64,000 nucleotides of DNA from an uncultured Eubacteriales bacterium (GCA_934491515.1 CAKSTF010000008.1:1-64000), one strand, 5' to 3'; shown: positions 8,590 through 16,895, numbered from the stretch's first letter. Notes: a model not told the origin generated them from the sequence alone. A program made the numbers and translations.

Positions 8590-8883
8590 ATGTTTGAAGA
8601 CAAGACTTTAGTTTGCAAGGACTGCGGAGAAGAATTCGTGTTCACTGCAAGAGAACAGGAATTTTATGAATCCAAGGGATTTGTAAACGAGCCTCAGAGG
8701 TGCAAGGCTTGCCGCGATAAGCGCAAGAATGCAGGCAGAGGTCCGCGCGAAATGCACGAGGCAACCTGCGCTGCTTGCGGTGGCGTAGCCCGTGTTCCCT
8801 TTGTTCCCCGTGACGACCGTCCGGTATATTGCAGCGAATGCTTCGCAAAGATGAAGGAACAGGAAGAAAAGGAAGCGGAATAA
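8590..8883 (+). CDS. Zinc-ribbon domain protein
   Basis: A 97-residue soluble protein with two zinc-ribbon knuckle sets. The first is CKDCGEE (residues 8-14) paired with CKACRDKRK (about 38-46). The second is CAACGG (about 58) paired with CSECFAKMKEQEE (about 79). The first half matches the probable zinc-ribbon family common in Clostridia, with the conserved EQEFYESKGF motif between the Cys pairs. The function of the family is unknown; nucleic-acid or protein binding is plausible. The ATG follows GAGAGG at 8575-8580. A tRNA-like structure occupies its 5' leader, which is the most unusual aspect. A strong terminator follows. Confidence 0.85.
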   Translation: MFEDKTLVCKDCGEEFVFTAREQEFYESKGFVNEPQRCKACRDKRKNAGRGPREMHEATCAACGGVARVPFVPRDDRPVYCSECFAKMKEQEEKEAE

Positions 8884-8900
8884 TTACCGTCTTCCCGTAA

Positions 8901-8926
8901 AAAGCCCCCATCGGGGGCTTTTTTCA
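8901..8926 (+). terminator. Rho-independent terminator after the zinc-ribbon gene
   Basis: AAAGCCCCC and GGGGGCTTT form a 9-bp stem (8901-8909 with 8913-8921) with a three-base loop, running into a six-base T-run. Confidence 0.92.
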
Positions 8927-9014
8927 TAGAATTCTTATTGATAATTCATATTTTATTAACACAAAAGTATTAGAATACATTTTGTTGAATGATATTTTTA
9001 AGGGGGCGGTCATA

Positions 9015-9710
9015 TTGTCAAACCAAAAAATAATGATTGTTGACGATGATCTTAATATTTGCGAACTTTTAAGGCTCTATCTTGAAAAAGAGGGCTTTGA
9101 AACGCTTGTTGCCAACGACGGCGCCACCGCCGTTTCCTTTGCGGGTAATTATAAGCCGGATCTTATTTTGCTTGATATAATGCTTCCCGAACTTGACGGC
9201 TGGCAGGTATGCAGGGAAATCAGGAAAACCTCTTCCGTGCCCATAATAATGCTTACCGCAAAGGGGGAAACTTTCGATAAAATATTGGGTCTTGAACTGG
9301 GAGCCGACGACTATATAAGCAAGCCCTTTGATTCAAAAGAGGTCGTTGCGCGTATCAAGGCGGTGCTCAGGCGCACGCAGAACGGCGAAACGCCCGATAA
9401 ACGCGATGTGGAAGAAGTCCGCTATGATAAACTTATTATAAATCTTACAAACTATGAACTTATTGTGGACGGCAAACAGATAGACACTCCGCCTAAAGAA
9501 CTTGAACTGATATACCATCTTGCATCAAACCCCAACCGTGTTTACACACGCGATCGGCTTCTTGATGAAGTCTGGGGCTTTGATTATTACGGCGATTCAA
9601 GAACGGTTGACGTTCACGTTAAAAGGCTTCGCGAAAAACTTGAAGGCGTTTCGGATAAATGGTCTTTAAAAACCGTTTGGGGCGTCGGATATAAATTCGA
9701 GGTAAAATAA
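9015..9710 (+). CDS. OmpR/PhoB-family response regulator
   Basis: A 231-residue response regulator. The receiver domain has the acidic pair VDDD near the N-terminus and the phosphoacceptor Asp at about residue 54 in ILLDIMLPE. The conserved Thr lies in MLTAKGE and the Lys in YISKPFD. The C-terminal winged helix carries LASNPNRVYTRDRLLDEVWG and SRTVDVHVKRLREKL. I chose the TTG at 9015 because AGGGGGCGG lies just before it and the receiver domain begins there; an upstream in-frame TTG at 8982 lacks such a site. The stop overlaps the ATG of the kinase gene by one base, so the two form a two-component system, probably sensing envelope state given the HtrA gene that follows. Confidence 0.93.
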   Translation: MSNQKIMIVDDDLNICELLRLYLEKEGFETLVANDGATAVSFAGNYKPDLILLDIMLPELDGWQVCREIRKTSSVPIIMLTAKGETFDKILGLELGADDYISKPFDSKEVVARIKAVLRRTQNGETPDKRDVEEVRYDKLIINLTNYELIVDGKQIDTPPKELELIYHLASNPNRVYTRDRLLDEVWGFDYYGDSRTVDVHVKRLREKLEGVSDKWSLKTVWGVGYKFEVK

Positions 9711-11134
9711 TGCGCCATAAACTGTTCGGTAAATATATTCTCGCAACCGGCGCAATAATACTTTTAAGCCTTACCGTTATAGTGTTGCTGCTTTCGGTCT
9801 TTTACAACAACCACCTTGCGGAAGAAAAGTATAAATCGCTTCAAAGCGCCTGCGACAGCGTCGGTCAGTTCGTGATTGCCGCAGAAAAAGACAGTAAAGT
9901 TACATTTCCCGACCGCGGACTTTACTACATTATGAATAACATTTCCACCGTGTCGGATTTTGATATTTTTATAACCGATAACGATTTTACAATAAGGGAC
10001 TGCGCCTGCACGGATAAGAAATTATACGGCAGCTGCAGTCACAGCGGACTTGTGATAGACGCCGAATATCTGAAAAAAGCGCTGATTCCCGGCGAGGGCG
10101 CCCTTAATACAATGGGCATTTATAAGATGCCGCATTACGTTGTGGCACAAAAAATCAGCCTTGGCGGAGAAAGCCGCGGTTATGTTGTGGCAACTGCTTC
10201 TTCTATGATGACCAGAACGCTTATGAGCAAGGTTGCAAGGCTTTATCTGCTTTCGGCGGTCGTTCCGCTTGTTCTTATGTTTACGGCGCTTTATTTTCTG
10301 ACCTACAGAATGACAAAGCCGCTTAACCTTATGGCGGAAGCGGCGCGCGCTATGGCAAACGGTGATTTTTCAAGACGTATTCCCGTTACAAGCGATGACG
10401 AGATAGGTGAGTTGGCGTCCGCTTTCAATCAGATGACAAACTCGCTTGTCCGCCTTGACGAAACAAGAAAAGATTTTATAAGCAATGTCTCGCACGAACT
10501 TAAAACGCCTATGACTACAATAAGCGGATTTATAGACGGGATAATAGACGGTACGATACCTCCCGAAAAGCAGACATATTATCTTACTTTGGTTTCCGAA
10601 GAGGTAAGACGTCTTTCCCGAATGGTTCAGTCAATGCTTAATGTGTCAAGACTTGAGGCAAAAGAATTTTCTCTAAAGCCCGAACGTTTTGACTTTAAGG
10701 AAATGCTTATAAATATAGTTATAAGCCAAAAGCAGCGAATCGATGAACGCGAATATGAAATAAAAGGACTTGACGAAATTCCGTATGTTTATATAACCGC
10801 GGATAAGGACCTTATATACCGCGCGGTATACAATCTTGTTGACAATGCCGTTAAATTTACAAACAAAGGCGGCACAATAAGTTTTGCCGTAAGCGTAGAC
10901 GCGAAGAACTTTAAGTTCCGTATAGAAAATACGGGAATGGGAATTAAGCAAAGCGACCTGCCTTATATATTCGAGCGCTTTTACAAGGGCGACAAGTCGC
11001 GCTCCGAGGTAAAGAACAGTACGGGGCTCGGTCTTTATATAGTAAAAACGATAGTTAAAAATCACGGCGGAAGCATTACTGTTTCAAGCGTTGAAAACAA
11101 GTTTACCGCATTTGAAATGACCTTGCCTAAATAG
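9710..11134 (+). CDS. Sensor histidine kinase (HAMP, HisKA, HATPase)
   Basis: The 474-residue membrane kinase is the partner of the response regulator just upstream. A first membrane segment lies at about residues 8-30, an extracytoplasmic sensor region with four cysteines (DCACTDKK and GSCSHSG) at about 100-110, and a second membrane segment at about 177-198. A HAMP domain (RMTKPLNLMAEAARAMANGD) follows. The phosphoacceptor His is at about residue 262 in SNVSHELKTPM. The ATP lid motifs are NLVDNAVKFT, GMGIKQSDLPYIFERFYKGD and STGLGLYIVK. The overall order is the PhoR/VicK type. The cysteine cluster outside the membrane could respond to redox or metal; that is speculation. Confidence 0.93.
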   Translation: MRHKLFGKYILATGAIILLSLTVIVLLLSVFYNNHLAEEKYKSLQSACDSVGQFVIAAEKDSKVTFPDRGLYYIMNNISTVSDFDIFITDNDFTIRDCACTDKKLYGSCSHSGLVIDAEYLKKALIPGEGALNTMGIYKMPHYVVAQKISLGGESRGYVVATASSMMTRTLMSKVARLYLLSAVVPLVLMFTALYFLTYRMTKPLNLMAEAARAMANGDFSRRIPVTSDDEIGELASAFNQMTNSLVRLDETRKDFISNVSHELKTPMTTISGFIDGIIDGTIPPEKQTYYLTLVSEEVRRLSRMVQSMLNVSRLEAKEFSLKPERFDFKEMLINIVISQKQRIDEREYEIKGLDEIPYVYITADKDLIYRAVYNLVDNAVKFTNKGGTISFAVSVDAKNFKFRIENTGMGIKQSDLPYIFERFYKGDKSRSEVKNSTGLGLYIVKTIVKNHGGSITVSSVENKFTAFEMTLPK

Positions 11135-11144
11135 GAGGATAATT

Positions 11145-12683
11145 ATGGAAGATTTTGAAAAGCAAACACAGGATATAAGCACGGACGAGGTAAAGGACGA
11201 AATCTCTGTACCGAAGCAGGATTGCGCTGAAAATTCGGCGGAAACTGCGGAGGTTAAAAGTGAGGTCGCCGCTGCCGAAACTCCGGCTGAAAACGCGCAG
11301 CCCGCAGAAAGCGGGGAAACTCCGGCAGCGGAGAACGACGCTGTCGCCGAGAATACATCACCGACGCAACAGGCTGAAAATTCAGTAACCGAAAACGCAG
11401 ACCCTTTAGAAAAGCCTTTTTCCGAAGAGCCCGAACTTAAGCCGTTTGAGTATACAAAACCCGAAAAGACCGAGCCCAAAAAGGCGGGTCGCGGTGTAAA
11501 AATATTTGCGCTTGTGCTGGCTTTAACGGTGGCGCTTACCGCCGCTTGCACGACGGGCTATTTCTTCGGTAGGAACAGCGTGTTTCCCTCTGCCTCAAAG
11601 CATACGGCGGCAGAACTTGCGGCAAGACCCAAGAACACCGACGAACTTACCGAGGCGCAGGTTTACGAAAAGATAAACAAGTCGGTTGTAGGCATATATG
11701 TTTATAACCAGAACGGCGATTACAGTTATGCTTCGGGCGTTGTGTACTCAAAGGACGGTTATATCGTTACAAACGACCATATATATTCGGATATAGGCGC
11801 ACCCAAATTCAAGATTTATACCTTTGACGGCACCGAACTTGAAGCGGAATATGTTGCAGGCGATACGATAAGCGACCTTGCGGTATTAAAGGTTAAATCC
11901 GGTGCTTCTGATCTTTCTCCGGCAGAATTCGGAAACTCGGCGGACCTGTTCTGCGGCGAACACGTAGTGGCGGTAGGCAGAACGGCGGACGCGATAAATA
12001 AATCTTCCATAACAAGCGGCATAATTTCTCTTACAAGCCGCAGGGTCAAGGTTACAAGCAGTTATACTTCTAATCTTATCCAGACCGACAGCGCGATAAA
12101 TCCCGGCTCGTCCGGCGGCGCGCTTTCAAATATGTACGGTCAGGTGATAGGTATAACCTCTTCAAAACTCGCTGGCGCCCAGTATGACGCAGTAGGTTTT
12201 GCAATCCCTACAGTTACGATGAAACGCGTTGCCGAACAGCTTATTAAATACGGCAAAGTGACCGACCGCGCAAAACTCGGTATAACATACACAAATGTGG
12301 ATTCGGTTACGGCGGAAATAAACAATTACGCTTCCACGGGTCTTTATGTTGTATCTGTAAGTAACGACAGCGATATTTACGGCAAGGTAAAAGAGGGCGA
12401 CATAATAACCTATATCAACGGCGTTAAGATAACGGGAGATAATATTGTTCTTGATATTATAGAGCAGTCAAAAGCAGGCGATACCGTTACGCTTACCGTT
12501 CTTTCCTCCGGCAGTGAAAAAGATTACAGCGTAAAACTTATGGCAAATTCGGGCGAGTCAAGTTACAGTGATGTTATCACCTCGAAATCCGAAGAAAATT
12601 CCGATAATTCACAGGATAACAGTTCCGGCGGAAATGATAAAAGCGATAACAGCAGCGCTTTCAGTTTCCCGTTCGGTGAATAA
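11145..12683 (+). CDS. HtrA/DegP-like membrane-anchored serine protease with PDZ domain
   Basis: A 512-residue envelope quality-control protease. The first 115 residues are a Glu/Ala/Pro-rich disordered cytoplasmic tail. One membrane segment (about 119-142) follows, then a trypsin-like domain with catalytic His212 (VTNDHIY), Asp244 (TISDLAVLKV) and Ser323 (INPGSSGGAL). The PDZ domain covers about 375-470 (GLYVVSVSNDSDIYGKVKEGD, IITYINGV). The C-terminus is a Ser/Asn/Asp tail. The gene starts 11 bases after the kinase stop with AGGAGG, so it belongs to the same operon and is a likely target or feedback element of the two-component system, as in CssRS-HtrA. A terminator closes the operon. Confidence 0.94.
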   Translation: MEDFEKQTQDISTDEVKDEISVPKQDCAENSAETAEVKSEVAAAETPAENAQPAESGETPAAENDAVAENTSPTQQAENSVTENADPLEKPFSEEPELKPFEYTKPEKTEPKKAGRGVKIFALVLALTVALTAACTTGYFFGRNSVFPSASKHTAAELAARPKNTDELTEAQVYEKINKSVVGIYVYNQNGDYSYASGVVYSKDGYIVTNDHIYSDIGAPKFKIYTFDGTELEAEYVAGDTISDLAVLKVKSGASDLSPAEFGNSADLFCGEHVVAVGRTADAINKSSITSGIISLTSRRVKVTSSYTSNLIQTDSAINPGSSGGALSNMYGQVIGITSSKLAGAQYDAVGFAIPTVTMKRVAEQLIKYGKVTDRAKLGITYTNVDSVTAEINNYASTGLYVVSVSNDSDIYGKVKEGDIITYINGVKITGDNIVLDIIEQSKAGDTVTLTVLSSGSEKDYSVKLMANSGESSYSDVITSKSEENSDNSQDNSSGGNDKSDNSSAFSFPFGE

Positions 12684-12690
12684 CAAACCA

Positions 12691-12725
12691 AAGGACAGCA
12701 GCGAAAAACCGCTGCTGTCCTTTTT
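12691..12725 (+). terminator. Rho-independent terminator after htrA
   Basis: A 13-bp stem (12691-12703 with 12710-12722) and a six-base loop are followed by TTTTT, eight bases after the stop codon. Confidence 0.93.
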
Positions 12726-12738
12726 ATCAGTATAGATA

Positions 12739-12767
12739 TTGAAAAATAAATTACCGTGTGGTATAAT
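12739..12767 (+). promoter_or_regulatory. Promoter of the methyltransferase gene
   Basis: TTGAAA at 12739-12744 and TATAAT at 12762-12767 are spaced by 17 bases, leaving an untranslated leader of about 100 bases that contains the dyad at 12829-12848. Confidence 0.7.
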
Positions 12768-12828
12768 GCAAAAGGACAGATGGCTTTATTTAAACGTGCT
12801 GCCAAAAGGCGGCTTTTTGAAAACTTAT

Positions 12829-12848
12829 CGGTTAGCCACGGCTAACCG
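12829..12848. promoter_or_regulatory. 9-bp inverted repeat in the leader of the methyltransferase gene
   Basis: CGGTTAGCC-AC-GGCTAACCG is a perfect dyad ending 24 bases before the chosen ATG and 9 bases before its ribosome binding site. It is too compact for a terminator and has no T-run. It could be an operator or a translational hairpin. Confidence 0.45.
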
Positions 12849-12872
12849 ACGTTGAACGAGGGATTTATCGGT

Positions 12873-13682
12873 ATGGAAGAAAAAATAAATCTTTCAGGCG
12901 TGCCGGAAACAATGCTGCAAACCGTTTACGCACGTGCAAAGGAGAGCGCAGGTCGCGGTGCAATCATTGATAAGAAAGCGGAGGAAATTGTCGCCGCGCT
13001 CAATTACGATTTTTCCCTTGCGGACAAAGACACCGCCATGCGAAGCGGCGTTATTGCCCGGACAATCCTGCTTGACCGTCTTACAAACGCGTGGCTTGCC
13101 GAAAATAGGGGTGCTGCGGTAGTTAACGTTGCCTGCGGACTTGATACGCGCTGCTACCGTGTAAACGGATATTCGCACTGGTATAATCTCGATTTGCCCG
13201 AAACCGTTGCCGTGCGGCAAAAACTTTTGCCTGAAAACGGCAACATTTCTCAAATTGCGATGTCCGCTATGGATGATTGGGGCGCTTTGATTGCCGAACA
13301 TAACGTTCCGGTACTGATTATTATTGAAGGGCTTACAATGTATTTGTCTGAAGATGACGTAAAGAAGATATTTAAAGTAATTTCAAAGCGATTTGAAAGG
13401 GCAACCGTGTTTGCGGAAATTATGAATCCGTCGGTTGCAAAACGCTTCAAGGAAAAGTCGATAGAGGGCAGCCGCGCAAAATTTGCATGGGGAATAAAAA
13501 ACGGCGGCGCGCTTGCCGCACTTTTGCCCGATTTCTGCTTAGAATCCGAACATTCTTTAACCGAGGGTATGGCGGAGTTTGTGCCTGCTTATAAATTGCT
13601 TGGAAAAATTCCGTTTGTGCGGAACATTTCAAACAAGATAATCGTACTAAAGAAAGGCGGGAACCGGGATGAAAGACAGTGA
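12873..13682 (+). CDS. Class I SAM-dependent methyltransferase, LCMT/PPM-like family
   Basis: A 269-residue methyltransferase of the leucine carboxyl methyltransferase-like family (Tcm/PPM type), whose members methylate carboxylates or polyketide/peptide hydroxyls. The N-terminus SGVPETMLQTVYARAKES and the SAM-binding loop VNVACGLDTRCYRV (about residues 85-98) are diagnostic. WYNLDLPETVAVR and IIEGLTMYLSEDDVK follow as expected. The ATG at 12873 is chosen because GAGGGA lies 9 bases before it; an in-frame TTG at 12852 has no such signal. The next gene, an ATC-hydrolase-like protein, overlaps its end by 14 bases, suggesting a linked role. The substrate is unknown. Confidence 0.82.
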   Translation: MEEKINLSGVPETMLQTVYARAKESAGRGAIIDKKAEEIVAALNYDFSLADKDTAMRSGVIARTILLDRLTNAWLAENRGAAVVNVACGLDTRCYRVNGYSHWYNLDLPETVAVRQKLLPENGNISQIAMSAMDDWGALIAEHNVPVLIIIEGLTMYLSEDDVKKIFKVISKRFERATVFAEIMNPSVAKRFKEKSIEGSRAKFAWGIKNGGALAALLPDFCLESEHSLTEGMAEFVPAYKLLGKIPFVRNISNKIIVLKKGGNRDERQ

Positions 13683-14370
13683 ACTGCAATTTGACCGCAG
13701 TTGTCATGTGCTGTATTCAAAGCCGTGTAAAAAAGAAATTCAAAAGAAAATCACATTGCATTATCCCGCCGAAAGATGCAATGAGGTCTGGGAACAGGTG
13801 CAGCGGCAGTATGTCGACTTTCTTTCCCGTTGGCGCACCGACCTCGGCGGAAAAGATAATTTCCATAACGGCAAGGGCGGAACTTATGATTGCGTAGCAA
13901 TTATGAGTTACTATGTTGTGTGTAGGTCCGTTACGTCTTTTCGAGAAATAGAGGAAATAGAGGAAAATCTTATATTGCCGGCCTTTCGGAAACTTAAATT
14001 TGTGGATTGCAACAAACCGTTTTGGAAAAAACTGATGTACAAAGCCTTTACGCGCGCAAAAAGTCTCTGCGACCGTTGGCACGATTACGAAATGAATGTC
14101 GCGCCTTTTAGGAAAGATAAACCTATTTATTATGAGTTTACGGCGTGTCCGGCGGCGGAATTCACCAAAAAATTCGGACTTGAAGATATTATGCCGGCGC
14201 TTTGCAATGTTGACTATGCGTCAATGGAACAGATTCACGCAAAACTTATCCGCACTGCTACGTGCGCTAACGGCTGCAAATGCGATTATACAATCTGCGG
14301 AGATAGGGACCCTTACATAAAAGAACACCCCGAATATCGGGACAAGACAGGATATCGCAGAAACAAATAA
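13669..14370 (+). CDS. L-2-amino-thiazoline-4-carboxylic acid hydrolase-like protein (first paralogue)
   Basis: A 233-residue protein resembling the ATC-hydrolase family (named for opening of 2-amino-thiazoline-4-carboxylate, a step in D,L-ATC to cysteine conversion). It has a central TYDCVAIMSYYVVCRS segment, a YYEFTACPAAEFTKKFGLEDIMPALCNVDY block, and a Cys-rich C-terminal signature CANGCKCDYTICGD. The same family block occurs in the gene at 14832. In gut Clostridia most members are annotated only by homology and their real substrates are unknown. The gene overlaps the methyltransferase and probably is co-translated with it. The family call rests on motif memory. Confidence 0.7.
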   Translation: MKDSELQFDRSCHVLYSKPCKKEIQKKITLHYPAERCNEVWEQVQRQYVDFLSRWRTDLGGKDNFHNGKGGTYDCVAIMSYYVVCRSVTSFREIEEIEENLILPAFRKLKFVDCNKPFWKKLMYKAFTRAKSLCDRWHDYEMNVAPFRKDKPIYYEFTACPAAEFTKKFGLEDIMPALCNVDYASMEQIHAKLIRTATCANGCKCDYTICGDRDPYIKEHPEYRDKTGYRRNK

Positions 14371-14388
14371 TATACGGGGGATGATAAC

Positions 14389-14691
14389 ATGGGGACATTT
14401 TTCGGAATACTTATCCCTTTTCTCGGGACAACATTCGGTGCGGCATGTGTATTTTTTATGAAAAAACCACTTGGCGATACCGTGCAGCGTGCGCTTTCGG
14501 GATTTGCCGCGGGCGTTATGGTTGCCGCTTCGGTCTGGAGTTTGCTGATTCCCGCGATAGAACAGTCCGAAACACTGGGAAAATTTGCTTTTCTTCCGGC
14601 TTTCACAGGATTTTGGGTCGGTCACACAAAGGAGTGGATAATTCCCGGCACGGAGGACTTAATGCCCTACATAACCGCAAAAGATAAGTGA
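14389..14691 (+). pseudogene. Truncated ZIP-family metal transporter remnant
   Basis: The 100-residue frame starts like a ZIP (ZupT/GufA type) metal transporter, with membrane segments at about 4-23, 33-55 and 65-77 and the conserved SGFAAGVMVAASVWSLLIPAIEQ block quoted here only in part as ALSGFAAGVMVAAS. Full-length ZIP proteins have about 260 residues and eight membrane segments. Here the protein leaves the family pattern after FTGFWVG and ends in a hydrophilic tail HTKEWIIPGTEDLMPY. The metal-binding HxxxE helices are missing, so transport is not expected. A recognisable ribosome binding site (GGGGGATG) precedes the ATG. I read it as a decayed gene trapped between two ATC-hydrolase paralogues. 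Confidence 0.65.
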
Positions 14692-14831
14692 TGATATTTA
14701 TTAACTGAATAAATTTGAATTCGGCAGCATTGAGGAACATCTAAAATACGGACCTGCCCTTTTTTAAAGAACAATAAGAACGTACCGCACCAACTTAAGG
14801 TGTGCGGCGGTCAATAAAGGAGATGCATAGT
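14692..14831 (+). other. Intergenic spacer between the ZIP remnant and the second ATC-hydrolase gene
   Basis: About 140 bases with no clear coding frame. Near its end there is GTACCGCACC...AACTTAAGGTGTGCGG, a partial dyad (CCGCAC with GTGCGG) close to the next ribosome binding site. It may contain debris of the deleted end of the transporter, but nothing recognisable remains. Confidence 0.4.
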
Positions 14832-15467
14832 GTGAAATACACAGGTATGCCGATGGGTATGTGGGCGCTTTTTGCAAAATCGTTTAAAAATGAGTTGACG
14901 GAAGTTTTCGCCTACGATACGAAAACGGCAAAAACTATCACAAAAAATGCAAAGCCCAAATACAAAGATATCATTTCAAAACTGCCTGAATTTGAAAAAG
15001 CCGACCGTTTCAAAATGAATATTGTAAACTGCGCGATGATAGGCGCGTTTGTGCTTTCAATGCCGGTGAGTCCCGATGTGGAGCGCCTGACTGTATATTA
15101 TGCAAAATCAATGATGACGAAGCCTATGCGGTGGTTTTGCCGCAAAAGCGGGAAAAGCAAATTTACTAAAAAGGATATTGACGGAATGAAAGCGACCGCG
15201 GCGCTTAAAGCCGCCGACCGCAACCCCTATTCATGGAATATGGATTTTTACGAGTATAAGGACGGCAGCGGTTATGAAGGCAGATTTACAAGGTGCGGTA
15301 TATGTGTTCTTATGAACGAACTCGGACTTTATGACCTTACACCCGCGCTTTGTCACCTTGACTATACCATGAGCGAGGCAGGCGAAGCGACTGAATTTGT
15401 GCGTAAATACACGCTGGCTTCGGGAGAACCTTATTGCGACTGCGGATACAAAAGGAAAAATATATGA
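14832..15467 (+). CDS. L-2-amino-thiazoline-4-carboxylic acid hydrolase-like protein (second paralogue)
   Basis: A 211-residue relative of the protein at 13669, sharing the layout with NELGLYDLTPALCHLDYTM matching the LEDIMPALCNVDY block and a C-terminal CDCGYKRK in place of the longer Cys cluster. It keeps the positively charged central helix KSGKSKFTKKDIDGMKA. The GTG at 14832 is preferred because AAAGGAG ends nine bases before it; an ATG at 14823 would abut that site. The protein lacks the first Cys pair of its neighbour, so activity may differ. Function beyond the family name is unknown. Confidence 0.65.
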   Translation: MKYTGMPMGMWALFAKSFKNELTEVFAYDTKTAKTITKNAKPKYKDIISKLPEFEKADRFKMNIVNCAMIGAFVLSMPVSPDVERLTVYYAKSMMTKPMRWFCRKSGKSKFTKKDIDGMKATAALKAADRNPYSWNMDFYEYKDGSGYEGRFTRCGICVLMNELGLYDLTPALCHLDYTMSEAGEATEFVRKYTLASGEPYCDCGYKRKNI

Positions 15468-15537
15468 CCCGATTTAACGATATCGGCATTGAATGGTCGG
15501 TATCATTAAAAGGACGTGAAAGGCGGTGCTTCATATT

Positions 15538-15696
15538 ATGAATAAAAACAACAATTTTTTAGGCGGCGCTTTTGATTTTAATGGCGACGGAAAAACGGAT
15601 CTTAAAGAGCAATTTGCCGCATATAATCTGTTTAAAAAGTATACCGAAACCAATGATGCCGACAACGATTCTTCCGATGCGGAAAAAGACGTCTGA
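15538..15696 (+). CDS. 52-residue microprotein with one EF-hand calcium loop
   Basis: A short frame with an AAAGGCGG ribosome binding site 10-11 bases upstream. The protein has a perfect 12-residue EF-hand loop, DFNGDGKTDLKE at residues 13-24, with Asp1, Asn3, Asp5, Gly6, Asp9 and Glu12 all in place. This is followed by a helix QFAAYNLFKKYTETND and an Asp/Ser/Glu-rich tail. There is no signal peptide or membrane segment. It is too small for a two-EF-hand domain, so if it binds calcium it may dimerise. It follows the ATC-hydrolase gene by 70 bases and is closed by a terminator. Similar short EF-hand proteins occur in Clostridia, but I know of no function. Confidence 0.7.
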   Translation: MNKNNNFLGGAFDFNGDGKTDLKEQFAAYNLFKKYTETNDADNDSSDAEKDV

Positions 15697-15712
15697 CGGC
15701 TTTTAAGAAAGT

Positions 15713-15753
15713 AAAAAGGGGAGAAACTTTGTAAAAAAGTCTCTCCCTTTTAA
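15713..15753. terminator. Bidirectional terminator between the EF-hand gene and upp
   Basis: AAAAGGG(G)AGA pairs with TCTCTCCCTTTT around an inner ACTTT/AAAGT stem. A and T runs lie on both sides, so it can end transcripts from both the plus-strand island and the minus-strand upp operon. Confidence 0.7.
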
Positions 15754-15764
15754 CCTGATTATAA

Positions 15765-16397
15765 TTATTTTGTGCCGAAGATACGGTCGCCTGCGTCACC
15801 CAGACCCGGAACAATGTAGCAGTGTTCGTTAAGATGATCGTCAAGACCTGCACAGTAAACGGGGACATCGGGATGAACCTTGTTGAAGGCTTCAAGGCCT
15901 TCGGGTGCGGCAATTATGCACATAAATTTAATTCTTTTGGGCTTAAATTCCTTAATGCGCGATACCGCATCGATAGCGCTGCCGCCGGTTGCAAGCATGG
16001 GGTCGAGCACGAAAACATCGCGCTCGTTAAGGTCGTGCGGCAGTTTGCAGTAATAATCAACAGGTTTGTGCGTTTCGGGATCGCGGTACATACCTATGTG
16101 ACCCACGCGCGCGGCGGGAATAAGGCTTAAAACACCGTCAACCATACCGAGTCCCGCACGAAGTATCGGAACAAATGCAAGTTTTCTTCCTGCAAGTACC
16201 TTTGTTTTCGCTTCTGCCACGGGGGTTTTTGTGGTAACCTCTTTAAGCGGAAGATCGCGTGTGGATTCGTAGCACATAAGCATTGCAATCTCGCTTACAA
16301 GTTCGCGGAACTGCTTGGAACCAGTTCTCTCATCGCGGAGAATGGTAAGTTTGTGCTGGATAAGCGGATGGTCCATAATAAATACGTTTTCGTTCAT
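15765..16397 (-). CDS. upp: Uracil phosphoribosyltransferase
   Basis: Upp salvages uracil by joining it to PRPP to form UMP. The 210-residue length is standard. Diagnostic segments are [20 protein letters not shown] (part), the [13 protein letters not shown] motif, the PRPP-binding loop [15 protein letters not shown], and the C-terminal uracil-binding [13 protein letters not shown]. It is the last gene of a minus-strand operon after rpiB. Its ribosome binding site on the minus strand is AAAGGGGAT before ATG. Confidence 0.97.
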   Translation of the reverse strand: MNENVFIMDHPLIQHKLTILRDERTGSKQFRELVSEIAMLMCYESTRDLPLKEVTTKTPVAEAKTKVLAGRKLAFVPILRAGLGMVDGVLSLIPAARVGHIGMYRDPETHKPVDYYCKLPHDLNERDVFVLDPMLATGGSAIDAVSRIKEFKPKRIKFMCIIAAPEGLEAFNKVHPDVPVYCAGLDDHLNEHCYIVPGLGDAGDRIFGTK

Positions 16398-16454
16398 TTT
16401 CGTATCCCCTTTGTTTTATTATTCAGTGTAATGCCCGAAAACAGGCAAAACAAA

Positions 16455-16895
16455 TTATTTGTTTTCAAGTTCGGCTATCTTGTCAAGGCGTTTTTGATGT
16501 CTTCCGCCCTCAAATTCGGTGTCGGTGAAAATATCGCAAAGTTCAAGCGCCGTGCCGACACCTATAACCCTGCCGCCAAGGCAAAGTATGTTAGAATTGT
16601 TGTGAAGCCGTGTGTATTTTGCGGAAAAATGGTCGCTGCATGCGGCGGCGCGAATTCCTTTTATTTTATTTGCGGCGATAGACATTCCTATGCCCGTGCC
16701 GCACACAAGGATTGCGCGTTCGCATCTGCCGGATGTAATTTCATCGGCAACCTTTACGGCAATATCCGGATAATCCACCGAAACACATTCGTAAATACCG
16801 CAATCGGTAACCTCAAAACCGCGCTCGGTAAGATGTTCTTTAATGGCGTTTTTGTGTTCAAAACCGCCGTGATCGCAACCTATGGCAATTTTCAT
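16455..16895 (-). CDS. rpiB: Ribose 5-phosphate isomerase B
   Basis: RpiB interconverts ribose 5-phosphate and ribulose 5-phosphate in the pentose phosphate pathway. The 146-residue protein has the N-terminal AIGCDHGGFEHKNAIKEHL with the substrate-binding Asp-His, the catalytic Cys region ILVCGTGIGMSIAANKIKGIRAA (quoted in part as CGTGIGMSIAANK), and ARLHNNSNILCLGGR-type residues TRLHNNSNILCLGGRVIG. It lies between tsaB and upp in one operon, giving ribose phosphate close to PRPP use, though that link is loose. Confidence 0.96.
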   Translation of the reverse strand: MKIAIGCDHGGFEHKNAIKEHLTERGFEVTDCGIYECVSVDYPDIAVKVADEITSGRCERAILVCGTGIGMSIAANKIKGIRAAACSDHFSAKYTRLHNNSNILCLGGRVIGVGTALELCDIFTDTEFEGGRHQKRLDKIAELENK

